From: Streptomyces griseoflavus
GTDB taxonomy: Bacteria; Actinomycetota; Actinomycetes; Streptomycetales; Streptomycetaceae
Assembly: GCF_014649995.1 (NCBI RefSeq)
Contig: NZ_BMUC01000004.1
Location: forward strand, 42,831-99,789
Length of the DNA: 56,959 nt
Direction: 5' to 3'
The translations under genes and the position numbers were made by a program. The notes beneath the pieces are model-generated. The model did no database searches. It was not told the DNA's origin and saw only the letters and a list, made by a program, of their open reading frames with translations. Positions 8,765 through 17,438 of this stretch are shown here, piece by piece. Every line of letters starts with the position of its first letter. The stretch's first letter is position 1.

Positions 8765-9436
8765 ATGCGTCTCGTCATTGCCCGCTGCTCCGTGGACTAC
8801 GCCGGTCGGCTCACCGCGCACCTGCCGTCGGCACCCCGTCTGATCCTCGTCAAGGCCGACGGCAGCGTCTCGATCCACGCCGACGACCGGGCCTACAAGC
8901 CCCTGAACTGGATGTCGCCGCCCTGCGCGCTGAAGGAGGGGACGGGCGAGGAGGAGGGCGTCTGGACCGTCGTCAACAAGGCCGGCGAGAAGCTCATCAT
9001 CACGATGGAGGAGATCCTCCACGACTCCTCGCACGAACTGGGCGTCGATCCGGGCCTGATCAAGGACGGCGTGGAAGCACACCTCCAGGAGCTGCTCGCC
9101 GACCGTATCGAGACCCTCGGCGAGGGCTACACCCTCATCCGCCGCGAGTACATGACGGCGATCGGACCGGTCGACATCCTGTGCCGGGACGCCGAGGGGC
9201 GGACCGTCGCGGTGGAGATCAAGCGGCGCGGCGAGATCGACGGCGTGGAGCAGCTCACGCGCTACCTGGAGCTGCTGAACCGCGATCCCCATCTCGCCCC
9301 GGTGCGCGGTGTCTTCGCCGCGCAGGAGATCAAGCCGCAGGCCCGGGTCCTCGCGACCGACCGGGGCATCGGCTGCCAGGTCCTGGACTACGACGCGCTG
9401 CGCGGCATCGAGGACGACAAGCTGCGCCTGTTCTGA
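8765..9436 (+). CDS. nucS: NucS/EndoMS mismatch-specific endonuclease
   Basis: 223-residue DNA repair nuclease that replaces MutS-MutL in actinobacteria by cleaving both strands at mismatches. The N-terminal dimerisation domain starts [16 protein letters not shown]. The C-terminal RecB-like catalytic domain has the D...ExK core: GPVDILCRD, then VAVEIKRRG, then [10 protein letters not shown]. The C-terminal DDKLRLF ending matches the family, where it contacts the sliding clamp. ATG 8765 gives the family-typical N-terminus and length. A TAGCGT hexamer at 8751-8756 lies 8 nt upstream, so the leader is very short or absent. Confidence 0.95.
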   Translation: MRLVIARCSVDYAGRLTAHLPSAPRLILVKADGSVSIHADDRAYKPLNWMSPPCALKEGTGEEEGVWTVVNKAGEKLIITMEEILHDSSHELGVDPGLIKDGVEAHLQELLADRIETLGEGYTLIRREYMTAIGPVDILCRDAEGRTVAVEIKRRGEIDGVEQLTRYLELLNRDPHLAPVRGVFAAQEIKPQARVLATDRGIGCQVLDYDALRGIEDDKLRLF

Positions 9437-9459
9437 GCGGCGGGACCACCGACGGATCA

Positions 9460-9490
9460 AGGGCCGGATTCCGTCGCGGAATCCGGCCCT
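9460..9490. terminator. Bidirectional terminator between nucS and the convergent NTPase-like gene
   Basis: Perfect 14-bp stem (9460-9473 with 9477-9490) with a 3-nt loop, centred in the 72-bp gap between the two stops. Confidence 0.85.
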
Positions 9491-9508
9491 CGCTCCTGTC
9501 GTGAGGGG

Positions 9509-12055
9509 TCAGATCACCGTCTGGGTGCCGGGCGTGCCCGCCTCGCCGCTCTCCGGGGCGCCGGCGGAGGTGCTCGTCTCCACGGGCGCGGAGGAGACCG
9601 GTCCGCTGGCGGAGTCGCTGGTGGTCGGCTCCTCGGGTGTCGTGGGCTCGGTCGGGGTCGTCGTCCCGGGATCCGTGGGCTCCCCGGTCCCCGGGTCCGT
9701 CGGTTCCTCGGTCTTGGTGTCGGACGGCTTGGGGGACGTGGTGCCGGACGGCTTGGGCGGCGCCGTCTTCGACGGGGACGTCGACGCCGACTGCGTCGGA
9801 TCGCCGGGCTCGGTGGTCGTACCGGCGTCGTCCGAGGGTTCGTCCGACCCGTCCGCCGTCGGCGTCGGGTCGTCCGACGTCCCCAGCCGGCCGTCCGGGC
9901 CCGGGTCGGTCGGGCGGCTGGTGGCGTCGCCGGTGTCGCCGTCGCCCCCGGCCGCCGGGTCGGCGCCGAGGCTGCCGTCGTCGACGCCCTGGCTGGCGGA
10001 CGGGTTGACGCCGACGTTCTCCGACGGCGTACCGGCGTCGTTCTCGGACGTGGCGCCGAGGGTGACCACCGTGCCCAGCACGGCGACGAGCAGCGCGCCC
10101 GCGCCGGCCGCGACCAGATTGCGCTTGGCCAGGCCCTTCAGGCCGACGCCCGCCTTGGCCGGCGGTGCGGCCGGGGAGGGCACCGTGCGGCTGATGACCA
10201 GGCCGGTGTCGGCGGGCGGCTGGAGTTCCGGGAACGCCGTGGGCGCCCCGCGCGGCGGCGGCGCCGACTCCTCGAAGTGGGCCTCGGGCACCTCGTCGCC
10301 CGCGGTCGGCGCGATCGCCAGCGGAGTGCCGGAGCGGTCGGCGACCAGGGCCAGGGCCCGGCGCCCGGCCACGGTGCCGCGCTTGTCGGCGAGGGCGCCG
10401 CGCAGCCCGATGGACGCCTCCAGTTCGGCGCGCGCCCGGTCGAGCTGCCCGGCGCACAGCGCGTGGATGCCCAGCTCGTGGTGGAAGTAGGCCTCCTCGC
10501 CGACGTCACCGGCGAGCCGGGCGGCCTCCGCGCCGGCCCGCAGCGCCCGTTCCCAGGCGCTCCAGTGCAGCCCGGAGGCGAACGCGGGGGCGGCGGTACG
10601 GGCGAGCTGCACGGCGGTGCCGGGCTCGCCCTCGGTGGTGGCCGGGGTGAGCGGCGACAGCGCGGCGAGCGCGGTGAGGACCGCGTCGGCCTCGGCGCAC
10701 ACGCGCTCGGGGGTGACCGAGGGGTGCCCGGTCCACCAGGCGTAGTGCTGGGCGGCGGCGCGGGCCTGGGCCTCGGCCTCGTCGGCGTACCCGGCGGCCT
10801 CGAGCTGGGCCTGCACTCCGGCGGCGAGCCGGTAGCGGGAGCCGGCCGGGGAGACCAGTCCGCAGGCGGCCAGCTCGCCGAGGGCGGCGTCGGCGTGGGT
10901 GTCGCCCACCAGGGCGGGCAGATGCGCCTGGTGGGGCACCTCGCCGCCGAGCGCGACGGCGAAGCGCAGGGTGGCGCGGGCGGAGGCGCTGAGCCGGGAG
11001 GCGAGCAGCGGGGCGGGTGCGGCGGCCTCGCCGAGCGAGGGCAGCGCCACGTCCTCGCTGTCGCCGTCGGCGGGGTCGTAGGGGACCTCGTCGGGCCGTA
11101 CGTCCTCGAAGACGCCGAACTCGTCGACGGCGCCGGCGCCGGCCCGCAGCCGGTCGCGCTGCCGCAGCAGGGCGCCGGCCTGGACGAAGCGCAGCGGCAG
11201 GCCCTCGGACTCGAACCAGAGGTCGCCGGCCCAGTTGGCCTCGTCCTCGGTGAGGCCGCGGCCGACGGCGTGTTCGAGCAGGTCGAGTCCGGCCGCGCGG
11301 TCGAGACCGGCGAGGACGACCTCCTCGATGCCGGCGTCGGCGGACGGCTCGGGCACCTCGGGGGCGGCGCCGAACAGGAAGGCGCACTCGGGGGTGGCGT
11401 CCAGCAGTTCGTCGAGCGCGGCGCCGCCGAGTTCGAGGTCGTCCACGACGACGACGGCGCCGATCTCGCGGACGTGTTCGGCGAGCCGGTCCCGCTCGGG
11501 CCGGTGCAGGGGGGCGTCGTGGACGGCGTAGAAGAGGTCGTGGAGCAGGTCGTCGGCGGAGCGGTGCAGGCCGTTGAGCCGGACCACGCCGTCGGGTGCG
11601 AGGTCGGCGCAGTCCTCGGCGACGATGTCGAGCAGCCGGGTGCGGCCGGAGCCGCCCGGGCCGGTGAGGCGTACGGACCGGCCGCGGGCGAGCAGCCGGA
11701 CCAGCTGCTCGCGCTCGTCCTGGCGGGCCAGCAGCGGCAGCGTGGGCTGTGCGGGCCCCGGCGGGACGGGCGGCCTGGCGGCACGCTCGACCTCGGCGCG
11801 TTCGGCCTCGGTGAGCTTGGCGGGGCGGGCCGGCCGCTCGGCGGGCGGGCAGGGTTCGATCTCGCTGCCGTCGACGGGGTTGACGGTCAGCAGGAAGTCG
11901 CCGGAGACCAGTTGCACCGTGCGGGCGAGCGCGGGCGCGTGCTGTCCGAAGTCGGAGGTGAGGGATTCCCGGGGAGGACGCTGACGCGGTGCGCCCCGGG
12001 AAGCGCCCTCGTCGTCATGGCCGTACTCCTCGGGTCCCGGGTTGTTCGGGTCCAT
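9509..12055 (-). CDS. Large membrane-anchored NTPase/TPR-like protein with extracytoplasmic Thr/Pro-rich tail
   Basis: 848 residues, no exact family recognised. Order of parts: disordered N-terminus; P-loop-like GPGGSGRT at about 132-139, with Arg in place of the Walker A Lys; Walker B-like AVVVVDDLELGG; an Ala-rich helical middle resembling winged-helix plus TPR repeats, as in STAND/AfsR-type ATPases; one TM helix near 645-668 (AAGAGALLVAVLGTVVTLG); and a ~180-residue Thr/Pro/Ser/Asp tail, presumably outside the membrane. ATG 12055 (MDPNNPG) is chosen; the frame extends to a GTG at 12112. It lies downstream of a STAS gene on the same strand. It may couple cytoplasmic sensing to the envelope, which is inference. 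Confidence 0.75.
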   Translation of the reverse strand: MDPNNPGPEEYGHDDEGASRGAPRQRPPRESLTSDFGQHAPALARTVQLVSGDFLLTVNPVDGSEIEPCPPAERPARPAKLTEAERAEVERAARPPVPPGPAQPTLPLLARQDEREQLVRLLARGRSVRLTGPGGSGRTRLLDIVAEDCADLAPDGVVRLNGLHRSADDLLHDLFYAVHDAPLHRPERDRLAEHVREIGAVVVVDDLELGGAALDELLDATPECAFLFGAAPEVPEPSADAGIEEVVLAGLDRAAGLDLLEHAVGRGLTEDEANWAGDLWFESEGLPLRFVQAGALLRQRDRLRAGAGAVDEFGVFEDVRPDEVPYDPADGDSEDVALPSLGEAAAPAPLLASRLSASARATLRFAVALGGEVPHQAHLPALVGDTHADAALGELAACGLVSPAGSRYRLAAGVQAQLEAAGYADEAEAQARAAAQHYAWWTGHPSVTPERVCAEADAVLTALAALSPLTPATTEGEPGTAVQLARTAAPAFASGLHWSAWERALRAGAEAARLAGDVGEEAYFHHELGIHALCAGQLDRARAELEASIGLRGALADKRGTVAGRRALALVADRSGTPLAIAPTAGDEVPEAHFEESAPPPRGAPTAFPELQPPADTGLVISRTVPSPAAPPAKAGVGLKGLAKRNLVAAGAGALLVAVLGTVVTLGATSENDAGTPSENVGVNPSASQGVDDGSLGADPAAGGDGDTGDATSRPTDPGPDGRLGTSDDPTPTADGSDEPSDDAGTTTEPGDPTQSASTSPSKTAPPKPSGTTSPKPSDTKTEEPTDPGTGEPTDPGTTTPTEPTTPEEPTTSDSASGPVSSAPVETSTSAGAPESGEAGTPGTQTVI

Positions 12056-12314
12056 AGGTCCTAGCCCCCCAAAAGCGTCGTGGCTGAAGCCCTCCCCGGC
12101 CTCGCTGCACACCGCTCTGTCGCTTCTGGTCCGGGCCCGCTCGAGGGTTGCAAGGCAGCGGGCAGCCGAACCCTAAACCTTCGTCCAGTATCTACGACAG
12201 TCCGGGGTGCCGCGGGGTCCGGGACGTCACAGTCTCGTGAGGATTGTGCGCCGGTCGCACGGTTCACCCAGGCGGGCCCGGGTTCGCGGGTCGTCCGTCG
12301 CGCGTCCGTACGGC

Positions 12315-12638
12315 TCACACGCGGGGCAGCGTGTCCACCCCGATGCCCCCTTCGATCGCCAGGATGCGGTGCAGCCGGGTGGCCACCAACAGGCGCTGCA
12401 TCTGCGGCGGCACGTCGCGCAGCACCAGGCGCCGGCCGCACCGGCCGGCCCGTCGGTGGGCTCCCATGATCACGCCGAGTCCGGTGGCGTCCCAGGAGTC
12501 CAGTTCGGACAGGTCCAGTACCAGGTCGCCGGCTCCGTCGTCGACGGCCGAGTGCAGGACCGTACGGGCGTCCGCCGCGCTGCGGACGTCGAGGCGGCCC
12601 CCGACGACCAGCTCGACGTGGTCGCCCCTGATGTGCAT
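12315..12638 (-). CDS. STAS-domain anti-sigma factor antagonist-like protein
   Basis: 107-residue single-domain STAS protein of the SpoIIAA/RsbV type. VVGGRLDVRSAADAR and the DLVLDLSELDSWDATGLGVIMGA core are clear, followed by VLRDVPPQMQRLLVATRLHRIL. The phosphorylation site usually reads DSSGLG; here it is DATGLG, so Thr52 stands where the kinase-targeted Ser would be. Thr can still be phosphorylated. Such proteins bind anti-sigma kinases and release sigma factors. No partner kinase is adjacent. It lies between the dehydrogenase terminator and the large NTPase-like gene, with a 259-bp gap on the latter side. Confidence 0.85.
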   Translation of the reverse strand: MHIRGDHVELVVGGRLDVRSAADARTVLHSAVDDGAGDLVLDLSELDSWDATGLGVIMGAHRRAGRCGRRLVLRDVPPQMQRLLVATRLHRILAIEGGIGVDTLPRV

Positions 12639-12756
12639 ATGCGCTCCCCGTGATCCGTCTCGTGCTCCGTGTGGTCTTCAATGGCCGGTGATGCAACCTC
12701 TGACTGCGTGGCGGCGGCAGAGGTTGCTGCCCGTAAGCGAACCGATACCGAATTCA

Positions 12757-12781
12757 CCCCGGCGTGTGACGCACGCCGGGG
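12757..12781 (-). terminator. Terminator after 3-hydroxybutyryl-CoA dehydrogenase
   Basis: Perfect 10-bp stem (12757-12766 with 12772-12781) with a TGACG loop, 14 bp beyond the dehydrogenase stop on the minus strand. Confidence 0.75.
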
Positions 12782-12794
12782 CGAGTGCGCGGTG

Positions 12795-13643
12795 TCAGTG
12801 CCCGTAGAAGCCCTGCCCGCTCTTGCGCCCGATGTCACCGGCGTCAACCATCCGGCGCATCAGCTCGGGAGCGGCGAACTTCTCGTCCTGGGACTCGGTG
12901 TAGATGTTGTCGGTGGCGTGCAGCAGGATGTCGACGCCGGTGAGGTCGGCGGTGGCCAGCGGTCCCATGGCGTGGCCGAACCCCAGCTTGCAGGCGAGGT
13001 CGATGTCCTCGGCGCTCGCCACGCCCGACTCGTACAGCTTGGCGGCCTCGACGACGAGGGCGGCGATGAGGCGGGTGGTGACGAAGCCGGCGACGTCCCG
13101 GTTGACGACAATGCAGGTCTTGCCGACCGACTCGGCGAACTCCCGTGCCCTGGCGAGGGTTTCGTCGCTCGTCTTGTAGCCGCGGACCAGCTCGCACAGC
13201 TTCATCATCGGCACCGGCGAGAAGAAGTGGGCGCCGACGACCCGCTCGGGGTGCTCCGTCGCGGCCGCGATCTTGGTGATCGGGATGGCGGAGGTGTTGG
13301 AGGCGAGTACGGTGTCCTCGCGCACGATCTTGTCGAGCGCCCGGAAGATCTCGTGCTTGACCTCGAGCTTCTCGAACACGGCCTCGACGACGACGTCCGC
13401 GTCCGCGCAGGCGTCCAGGTCGGTGGTCGCGGTGATCCGGGCGAGGGCCGCGTCGGCGTCGTGCGCCTCCAGCTTGCCCTTGCTCACGAACTTGTCGTAC
13501 GACGCCTTGATCCCGTCGGTACCCCGCGTGAGCGCCTCGTCGGTGACGTCGCGCAGGACGACCTCCCAGCCCGCCTGAGCGGAGACCTGGGCGATGCCGG
13601 ATCCCATGAGACCGGCCCCGATGACGGCGAGCTTCCCAGCCAC
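12795..13643 (-). CDS. 3-hydroxybutyryl-CoA dehydrogenase
   Basis: 282-residue NAD(P)-dependent short-chain 3-hydroxyacyl-CoA dehydrogenase. It has an N-terminal Rossmann motif (VIGAGLMGSGIAQV), the EAVFEKLEVK and SNTSAIPIT segments, the signature HFFSPVPMMKLCELVRG with the catalytic His, and a C-terminal helical dimerisation domain (GFVTTRLIAALVVEAAKL; GFGHAMGPLATADLTGVD). Length matches Hbd/PaaH-type enzymes. Likely role: interconversion of acetoacetyl-CoA and 3-hydroxybutyryl-CoA in fatty acid/PHB or ethylmalonyl-CoA metabolism. Divergent from the M15 peptidase gene. Confidence 0.92.
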   Translation of the reverse strand: MAGKLAVIGAGLMGSGIAQVSAQAGWEVVLRDVTDEALTRGTDGIKASYDKFVSKGKLEAHDADAALARITATTDLDACADADVVVEAVFEKLEVKHEIFRALDKIVREDTVLASNTSAIPITKIAAATEHPERVVGAHFFSPVPMMKLCELVRGYKTSDETLARAREFAESVGKTCIVVNRDVAGFVTTRLIAALVVEAAKLYESGVASAEDIDLACKLGFGHAMGPLATADLTGVDILLHATDNIYTESQDEKFAAPELMRRMVDAGDIGRKSGQGFYGH

Positions 13644-13992
13644 TGTGCGACTCCCCTACGAATTCGACACGCTCACACACTGTTTCCGTACGTCACTGGC
13701 GGACATTAGCGGCCGCGAGGGGGCGTGTGAGGGGTTAGTAATGCGTGTCACGGTCTCACGGGGTGAGACACCGGTCACGTCCCGGCACACCCGGCGCGGA
13801 CCCGCTCCACCCGTCCGCCCGAGGGGGACGGAACGCCCGCGCCGGACGGCTCCGGCCGCCCTCGCCGACGGCCGCCAACCACGGGCTTTCACGGCGGCGT
13901 TGTTGACGCGCGTAGCACCCTGGCGCACGCTGGTGCACGGCTGCCACGAGGGCAGCCTCGCCCCCCTTCAGCGCGACGGTCGGGAGTCCCGA
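13644..13992. other. 349-bp divergent intergenic region
   Basis: Holds the promoters of the divergent dehydrogenase and M15 peptidase genes. Visible elements are an operator-like inverted repeat at 13753-13769 and a possible TTGACG -35 near 13906-13911 for the plus-strand gene. No convincing coding sequence is seen. Confidence 0.5.
13753..13769. promoter_or_regulatory. Perfect 7-bp inverted repeat, candidate operator
   Basis: GTCTCAC-GGG-GTGAGAC. The size and symmetry suit a dimeric repressor (for example TetR or GntR type); which protein binds is unknown. Confidence 0.35.
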
Positions 13993-14727
13993 ATGTTCAG
14001 ACGTGCGACACGCACCCTTCTCGCCATTGTCATGGTCATGTCCGGAATGCTCCTCGGTGTGGGAGCCACCTCCGGAACCGCCCACGCCGACAGCTGCTAC
14101 ACCTGGAACCGCACCCTGTCCCAGGGCTCCTCCGGCAGCGATGTGACGCAGCTGCAGATCCGGGTGGCCGGATGGGTGACCTCGGGCGAACGGCTCTCCT
14201 ACGACGGCAGCTACGGCGCCCGCACCACCGCCGCCGTCAAGAAGTTCCAGGCGGCCTACGGGCTGACCGCCGACGGCGTCGCCGGTCCCGCGACCTTCAG
14301 CAAGATCTACGCGCTCCAGGACGCCGACTGCACGCCGATCCACTTCAGCTACGCCGAACTCAACAAGTGCAACTCCGACTGGTCGGGCGGCGCGGTCCCG
14401 GCGGCCACCGCCAAGGCGAACGCGCTGAAGACCATGTGGAAGCTGGAGGCGCTGCGGCACGCCCTCGGCGACGTGCCGATCACCGTCTCCAGCGGCTTCC
14501 GCTCCTACTCGTGCAACAGCGCGGTGGGCGGCTCGGCGACCAGCCGTCACCTCTACGGCGACGCGGCCGACCTCGTCGGCTCGCCGAGCTTCTGCACCCT
14601 GGCCCGCCAGTCCCGCGTGCACGGCTTCTCGGAGATCCTCGGCCCGGGCTACCCCGGCCACAACGACCACACCCACGTGGCCTTCCGGCCGTCGCAGTTC
14701 TGGTCGGCGCCCACCTGCGGCATGTGA
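13993..14727 (+). CDS. Secreted peptidoglycan-binding M15-family D,D-carboxypeptidase
   Basis: 244-residue zinc peptidase for peptidoglycan. Residues 1-32 are a signal peptide (RRATRTLL basic part, hydrophobic core, GTAHADS cleavage region). A peptidoglycan-binding domain follows (TLSQGSSGSDVTQLQ, GSYGARTTAAVKKFQ, GLTADGVAGPATF). The C-terminal M15A-like domain has TSRHLYGDAADL (first zinc His and Asp) and the HNDHTHVAF motif (catalytic Asp/zinc His). Scattered Cys residues may form disulfides outside the cell. ATG 13993 follows GGGAG by 7 nt. Likely role: wall remodelling. Confidence 0.9.
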   Translation: MFRRATRTLLAIVMVMSGMLLGVGATSGTAHADSCYTWNRTLSQGSSGSDVTQLQIRVAGWVTSGERLSYDGSYGARTTAAVKKFQAAYGLTADGVAGPATFSKIYALQDADCTPIHFSYAELNKCNSDWSGGAVPAATAKANALKTMWKLEALRHALGDVPITVSSGFRSYSCNSAVGGSATSRHLYGDAADLVGSPSFCTLARQSRVHGFSEILGPGYPGHNDHTHVAFRPSQFWSAPTCGM

Positions 14728-14757
14728 CCCGGCCCTTCGGCACACGCACCGCCTGAC

Positions 14758-14799
14758 GGCACGGCGGGTCCCGCGCGGCGGCGCGGGGCCCGCCGTGCC
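14758..14799 (+). terminator. Very strong 19-bp hairpin terminator
   Basis: Near-perfect 19-bp stem (14758-14776 with 14781-14799) and a GGCG tetraloop, 31 bp after the M15 peptidase stop. Confidence 0.85.
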
Positions 14800-14865
14800 C
14801 CCGTGCGACGACGGCGGCCGGCATGCGCCCGTCCGGCGGCCCGGCCGCCGAACTAGGCTGACCCC

Positions 14866-15438
14866 ATGGTCAACCTGACGCGTATCTACACCCGGACCGG
14901 CGACAAGGGCACCACGAACCTCGGTGACATGTCCCGGGTCGCCAAGACCGATCTGCGGATCTCCGCCTACGCCGACTCCAACGAGGCGAACGCGGTGATC
15001 GGCACCGCGATCGCGCTGGGCGGTCTGGACGAGGAGGTCGTCGAGGTCCTCACCCGCGTCCAGAACGACCTGTTCGACGTCGGCGCCGACCTGTCGACGC
15101 CGGTGACGGACAACCCCGAGTACCCGCCGCTGCGGGTCGAGCAGTTCTACGTCGACCGGCTGGAGGCGGAGTGCGACCGCTTCAACGAGCGGCTGGAGAA
15201 GCTGCGCTCCTTCATCCTGCCCGGCGGCAGCGCGGGCGCGGCCCTGCTCCACCAGGCCTGCACGGTCGTACGCCGGGCCGAGCGCTCCACCTGGGCGGCC
15301 CTGGAGGCGCACGGCGAGACCATGAACCCGCTCACCGCCACCTACCTCAACCGCCTCTCCGACCTCCTGTTCATCCTGGCCCGCATCGCCAACAAGGAGA
15401 CCGGTGACGTGCTGTGGGTGCCGGGCGGGGAGCGCTGA
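14866..15438 (+). CDS. PduO-type cob(I)alamin adenosyltransferase
   Basis: 190-residue ATP:cob(I)alamin adenosyltransferase making coenzyme B12. It has the PduO N-terminal TRIYTRTGDKGTTNLGD nucleotide loop, SAYADSNEANAVIG, QNDLFDVGADLSTP, and the C-terminal FILPGGS...RRAERSTWAAL and LNRLSDLLFILAR helices. The mRNA is probably leaderless: a TAGGCT -10 hexamer at 14854-14859 sits 6 nt before the ATG and there is no Shine-Dalgarno. Monocistronic. Confidence 0.94.
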   Translation: MVNLTRIYTRTGDKGTTNLGDMSRVAKTDLRISAYADSNEANAVIGTAIALGGLDEEVVEVLTRVQNDLFDVGADLSTPVTDNPEYPPLRVEQFYVDRLEAECDRFNERLEKLRSFILPGGSAGAALLHQACTVVRRAERSTWAALEAHGETMNPLTATYLNRLSDLLFILARIANKETGDVLWVPGGER

Positions 15439-15525
15439 GCCCTGGCGCGGCCGGGCCGGGCCGCGCGGCCCGGCGGAGGCCGGGCAGGGTGAGGCCGCCG
15501 GCGAGGAGGTCGCGGGACGCCCGGG

Positions 15526-16107
15526 TCACCGGCCGGCCTTCTCCCGTCCGGCGCCGTCGCCCGCGGGCTCGCCCGCCGGGGCCTTCTTCGGCCAGATCCA
15601 GTAGGCGAGGGCCACCAGGCCGTGGATCCCGGCGATCCGCCACGCGGTGGATCGCCAGTCCTCCAGCGACGTGACGCGCCCCGGGTCGTCGACGTACCAG
15701 ATGGCGAGCTGGAGCAGCAGGGTCGCCACGGCGGCGCCCGCCAGCGTGCCCAGCCAGATGCCGGTCTCGTGCCGGGCGCGGGCCGTGCCGTACCGCGGCG
15801 GGCCCGCCCGGCGGGGTTCGCCGCCCAGGCGGTGGGCGGCGTGACCGTCGAGCCACTTCACCGTGCGGTGGCCGTGGCCCACCGTGTAGCCGATGTACAG
15901 CGCGGCCAGTCCGTGCGTCCAGTTCGGCTCGGCGCCGTTCTTCAGGTCCAGGGCGGTGACCACCAGCAGCACGACTTCCAGCAGCGGCTCGCACAGCAGC
16001 AGCGCCAGACCGGTGCGCGGCATCCTCAGCAGGTAACGGAAGGCCAGTCCGGCGGCCAGCAGCACCCAGAAGCCGATCTCGCAGGCGGCGATCAAGGCGA
16101 CGATCAC
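15526..16107 (-). CDS. Integral membrane protein of unknown function
   Basis: 193 residues with about five hydrophobic segments: residues 2-25, 31-52, a short one near 68-78, a pair around 118-138, and 155-172 ending YWIWPKKA. A cytoplasmic His/Arg-rich loop (GHGHRTVKWLDGHAAHRLGG) precedes the third quarter. The C-terminus is charged and Gly/Ala-rich. It is divergent from the sensor kinase gene. I recognise no family; conservation near the two-component pair would be the first thing to examine. Confidence 0.65.
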   Translation of the reverse strand: MIVALIAACEIGFWVLLAAGLAFRYLLRMPRTGLALLLCEPLLEVVLLVVTALDLKNGAEPNWTHGLAALYIGYTVGHGHRTVKWLDGHAAHRLGGEPRRAGPPRYGTARARHETGIWLGTLAGAAVATLLLQLAIWYVDDPGRVTSLEDWRSTAWRIAGIHGLVALAYWIWPKKAPAGEPAGDGAGREKAGR

Positions 16108-16259
16108 GGTTCGCTCCTTTCGGTCACCCTCCCAGGCTCCCGTGCGGACCCGCCCGGGGCGTCGTCACCGCCGATGAACTCGCGGTACATCGAAAGATGC
16201 AGTCCAGGACCGTCCGCGGGGGCAAGGCGCCGGGCGCGCGCACCGTGTTGGATGGTGCC

Positions 16260-17438
16260 ATGGCCCTGCGACCGCCCCACCCGCCCCGCTTCGACGCGGG
16301 GGTCGCGCTCGCCGGACTCGCCGGCGGGCTGCTGCTGTGGGGCTTCGGCCTCAGCGTCCGGCCCGTCACCGACCCGCTCGTGCTCTTCGACGGCCGCTGG
16401 GCGGTCCTGGTGCCGCTCACCGTGCTCGCCGGGTGCGAGCTGCTGCGCCGCACCACCCCGCGTACCGCCCTGGCCCTCGGCACGCTGGCACTGGCCGCGG
16501 ACGTCGTGACCCGGGGCAGCATCGCCTCGATCGTGATGTACACCGACCTGATGTACGCCGCGGTCGTGTACGGCACACCCGGCACCGCCCGCCGCCTGCC
16601 GTGGGTCACCGGCGTGCTCACGATCGCCGCGACGCTGGTGCCCTACGCCGTGTGGCAGGTGCCGGACGCGCTGCTCTTCGGGCTCGTCGCCGGCGCCGTG
16701 ACGTTCGGGCCCGCGTCCACCGGACTCATCGTGCGCAACCACCGCGACGCCGCCGAGGCCGCCCGGCTGCGGGCCGAACAGACCGCGCTGCTCGCGGAGA
16801 TGGACCGCGTCCAGGCCGTGACCGCGGAACGCGCCCGGATGGCCCGCGAGTTGCACGACATGGTCGCCAACCACCTCTCCGCGATCGCCATCCACTCCAC
16901 GGCCGCCCTCTCCCTGGACGATCCCGCGACCTCCAAGGACGCGCTCGGTGTGATCCGGGAGAACAGCGTGCAGGGACTGTCCGAGATGCGGCGGCTCATC
17001 GGCATCCTGCGCGACGGCGAGGACGACCGGGAACCGGCGGCGACCCCCACGCTCGACGGCCTGGGCACCCTCGTCGAGGGTGCCCGCGCCAACGGTCTCG
17101 ACGTCATCCTCGACGCCGCGTACAGCGACGTCCCCGCGCCCGTCGAACTGGCCGCGTACCGGATCGTGCAGGAGTCACTGACGAACGCGCTGAAGCACGC
17201 CGCTCCGGGGAGGGTCACCGTGTGCCTGCGCCGGCCGGCCGACGCCCTCGACATCCGGGTGACCAGTCCGCACGGCGACCGGGACGCCCCGCGCGCGCCG
17301 GGATCGGGGGCCGGTCTCGTCGGCATGCGGGAGCGTGCCGCCCTGCTGGACGGCACGTTCGAGGCCGGCCCCGAGGGCAAGCTGTGGGTGGTGCGCGCCA
17401 CCCTCCCCGTCACCGACATCGTGCAAGGAGACACCTGA
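16260..17438 (+). CDS. Two-component sensor histidine kinase (HisKA_3/NarL-partner type)
   Basis: 392-residue membrane kinase. About five TM helices occupy residues 10-160. The dimerisation/phosphoacceptor motif MARELHDMVANHLSAIAIHS follows with the His near residue 200. The ATPase domain has the N-box RIVQESLTNALKHA and the G-box GSGAGLVGMRERAALLDGTFE. The start is uncertain: ATG 16260 has a TTGGAT hexamer 6 nt upstream (leaderless), while an in-frame ATG at 16197 would add 21 residues. The stop overlaps the regulator start (TGATG), so both are made together. Stimulus unknown. Confidence 0.88.
   Translation: MALRPPHPPRFDAGVALAGLAGGLLLWGFGLSVRPVTDPLVLFDGRWAVLVPLTVLAGCELLRRTTPRTALALGTLALAADVVTRGSIASIVMYTDLMYAAVVYGTPGTARRLPWVTGVLTIAATLVPYAVWQVPDALLFGLVAGAVTFGPASTGLIVRNHRDAAEAARLRAEQTALLAEMDRVQAVTAERARMARELHDMVANHLSAIAIHSTAALSLDDPATSKDALGVIRENSVQGLSEMRRLIGILRDGEDDREPAATPTLDGLGTLVEGARANGLDVILDAAYSDVPAPVELAAYRIVQESLTNALKHAAPGRVTVCLRRPADALDIRVTSPHGDRDAPRAPGSGAGLVGMRERAALLDGTFEAGPEGKLWVVRATLPVTDIVQGDT

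Noticed and set aside
10277-12064. 595-codon plus-strand open frame opposite the NTPase-like gene, rich in Gly/Val/Glu
   Set aside because: Antisense shadow of a high-GC gene; composition follows complementary codon bias and no domain is recognisable.
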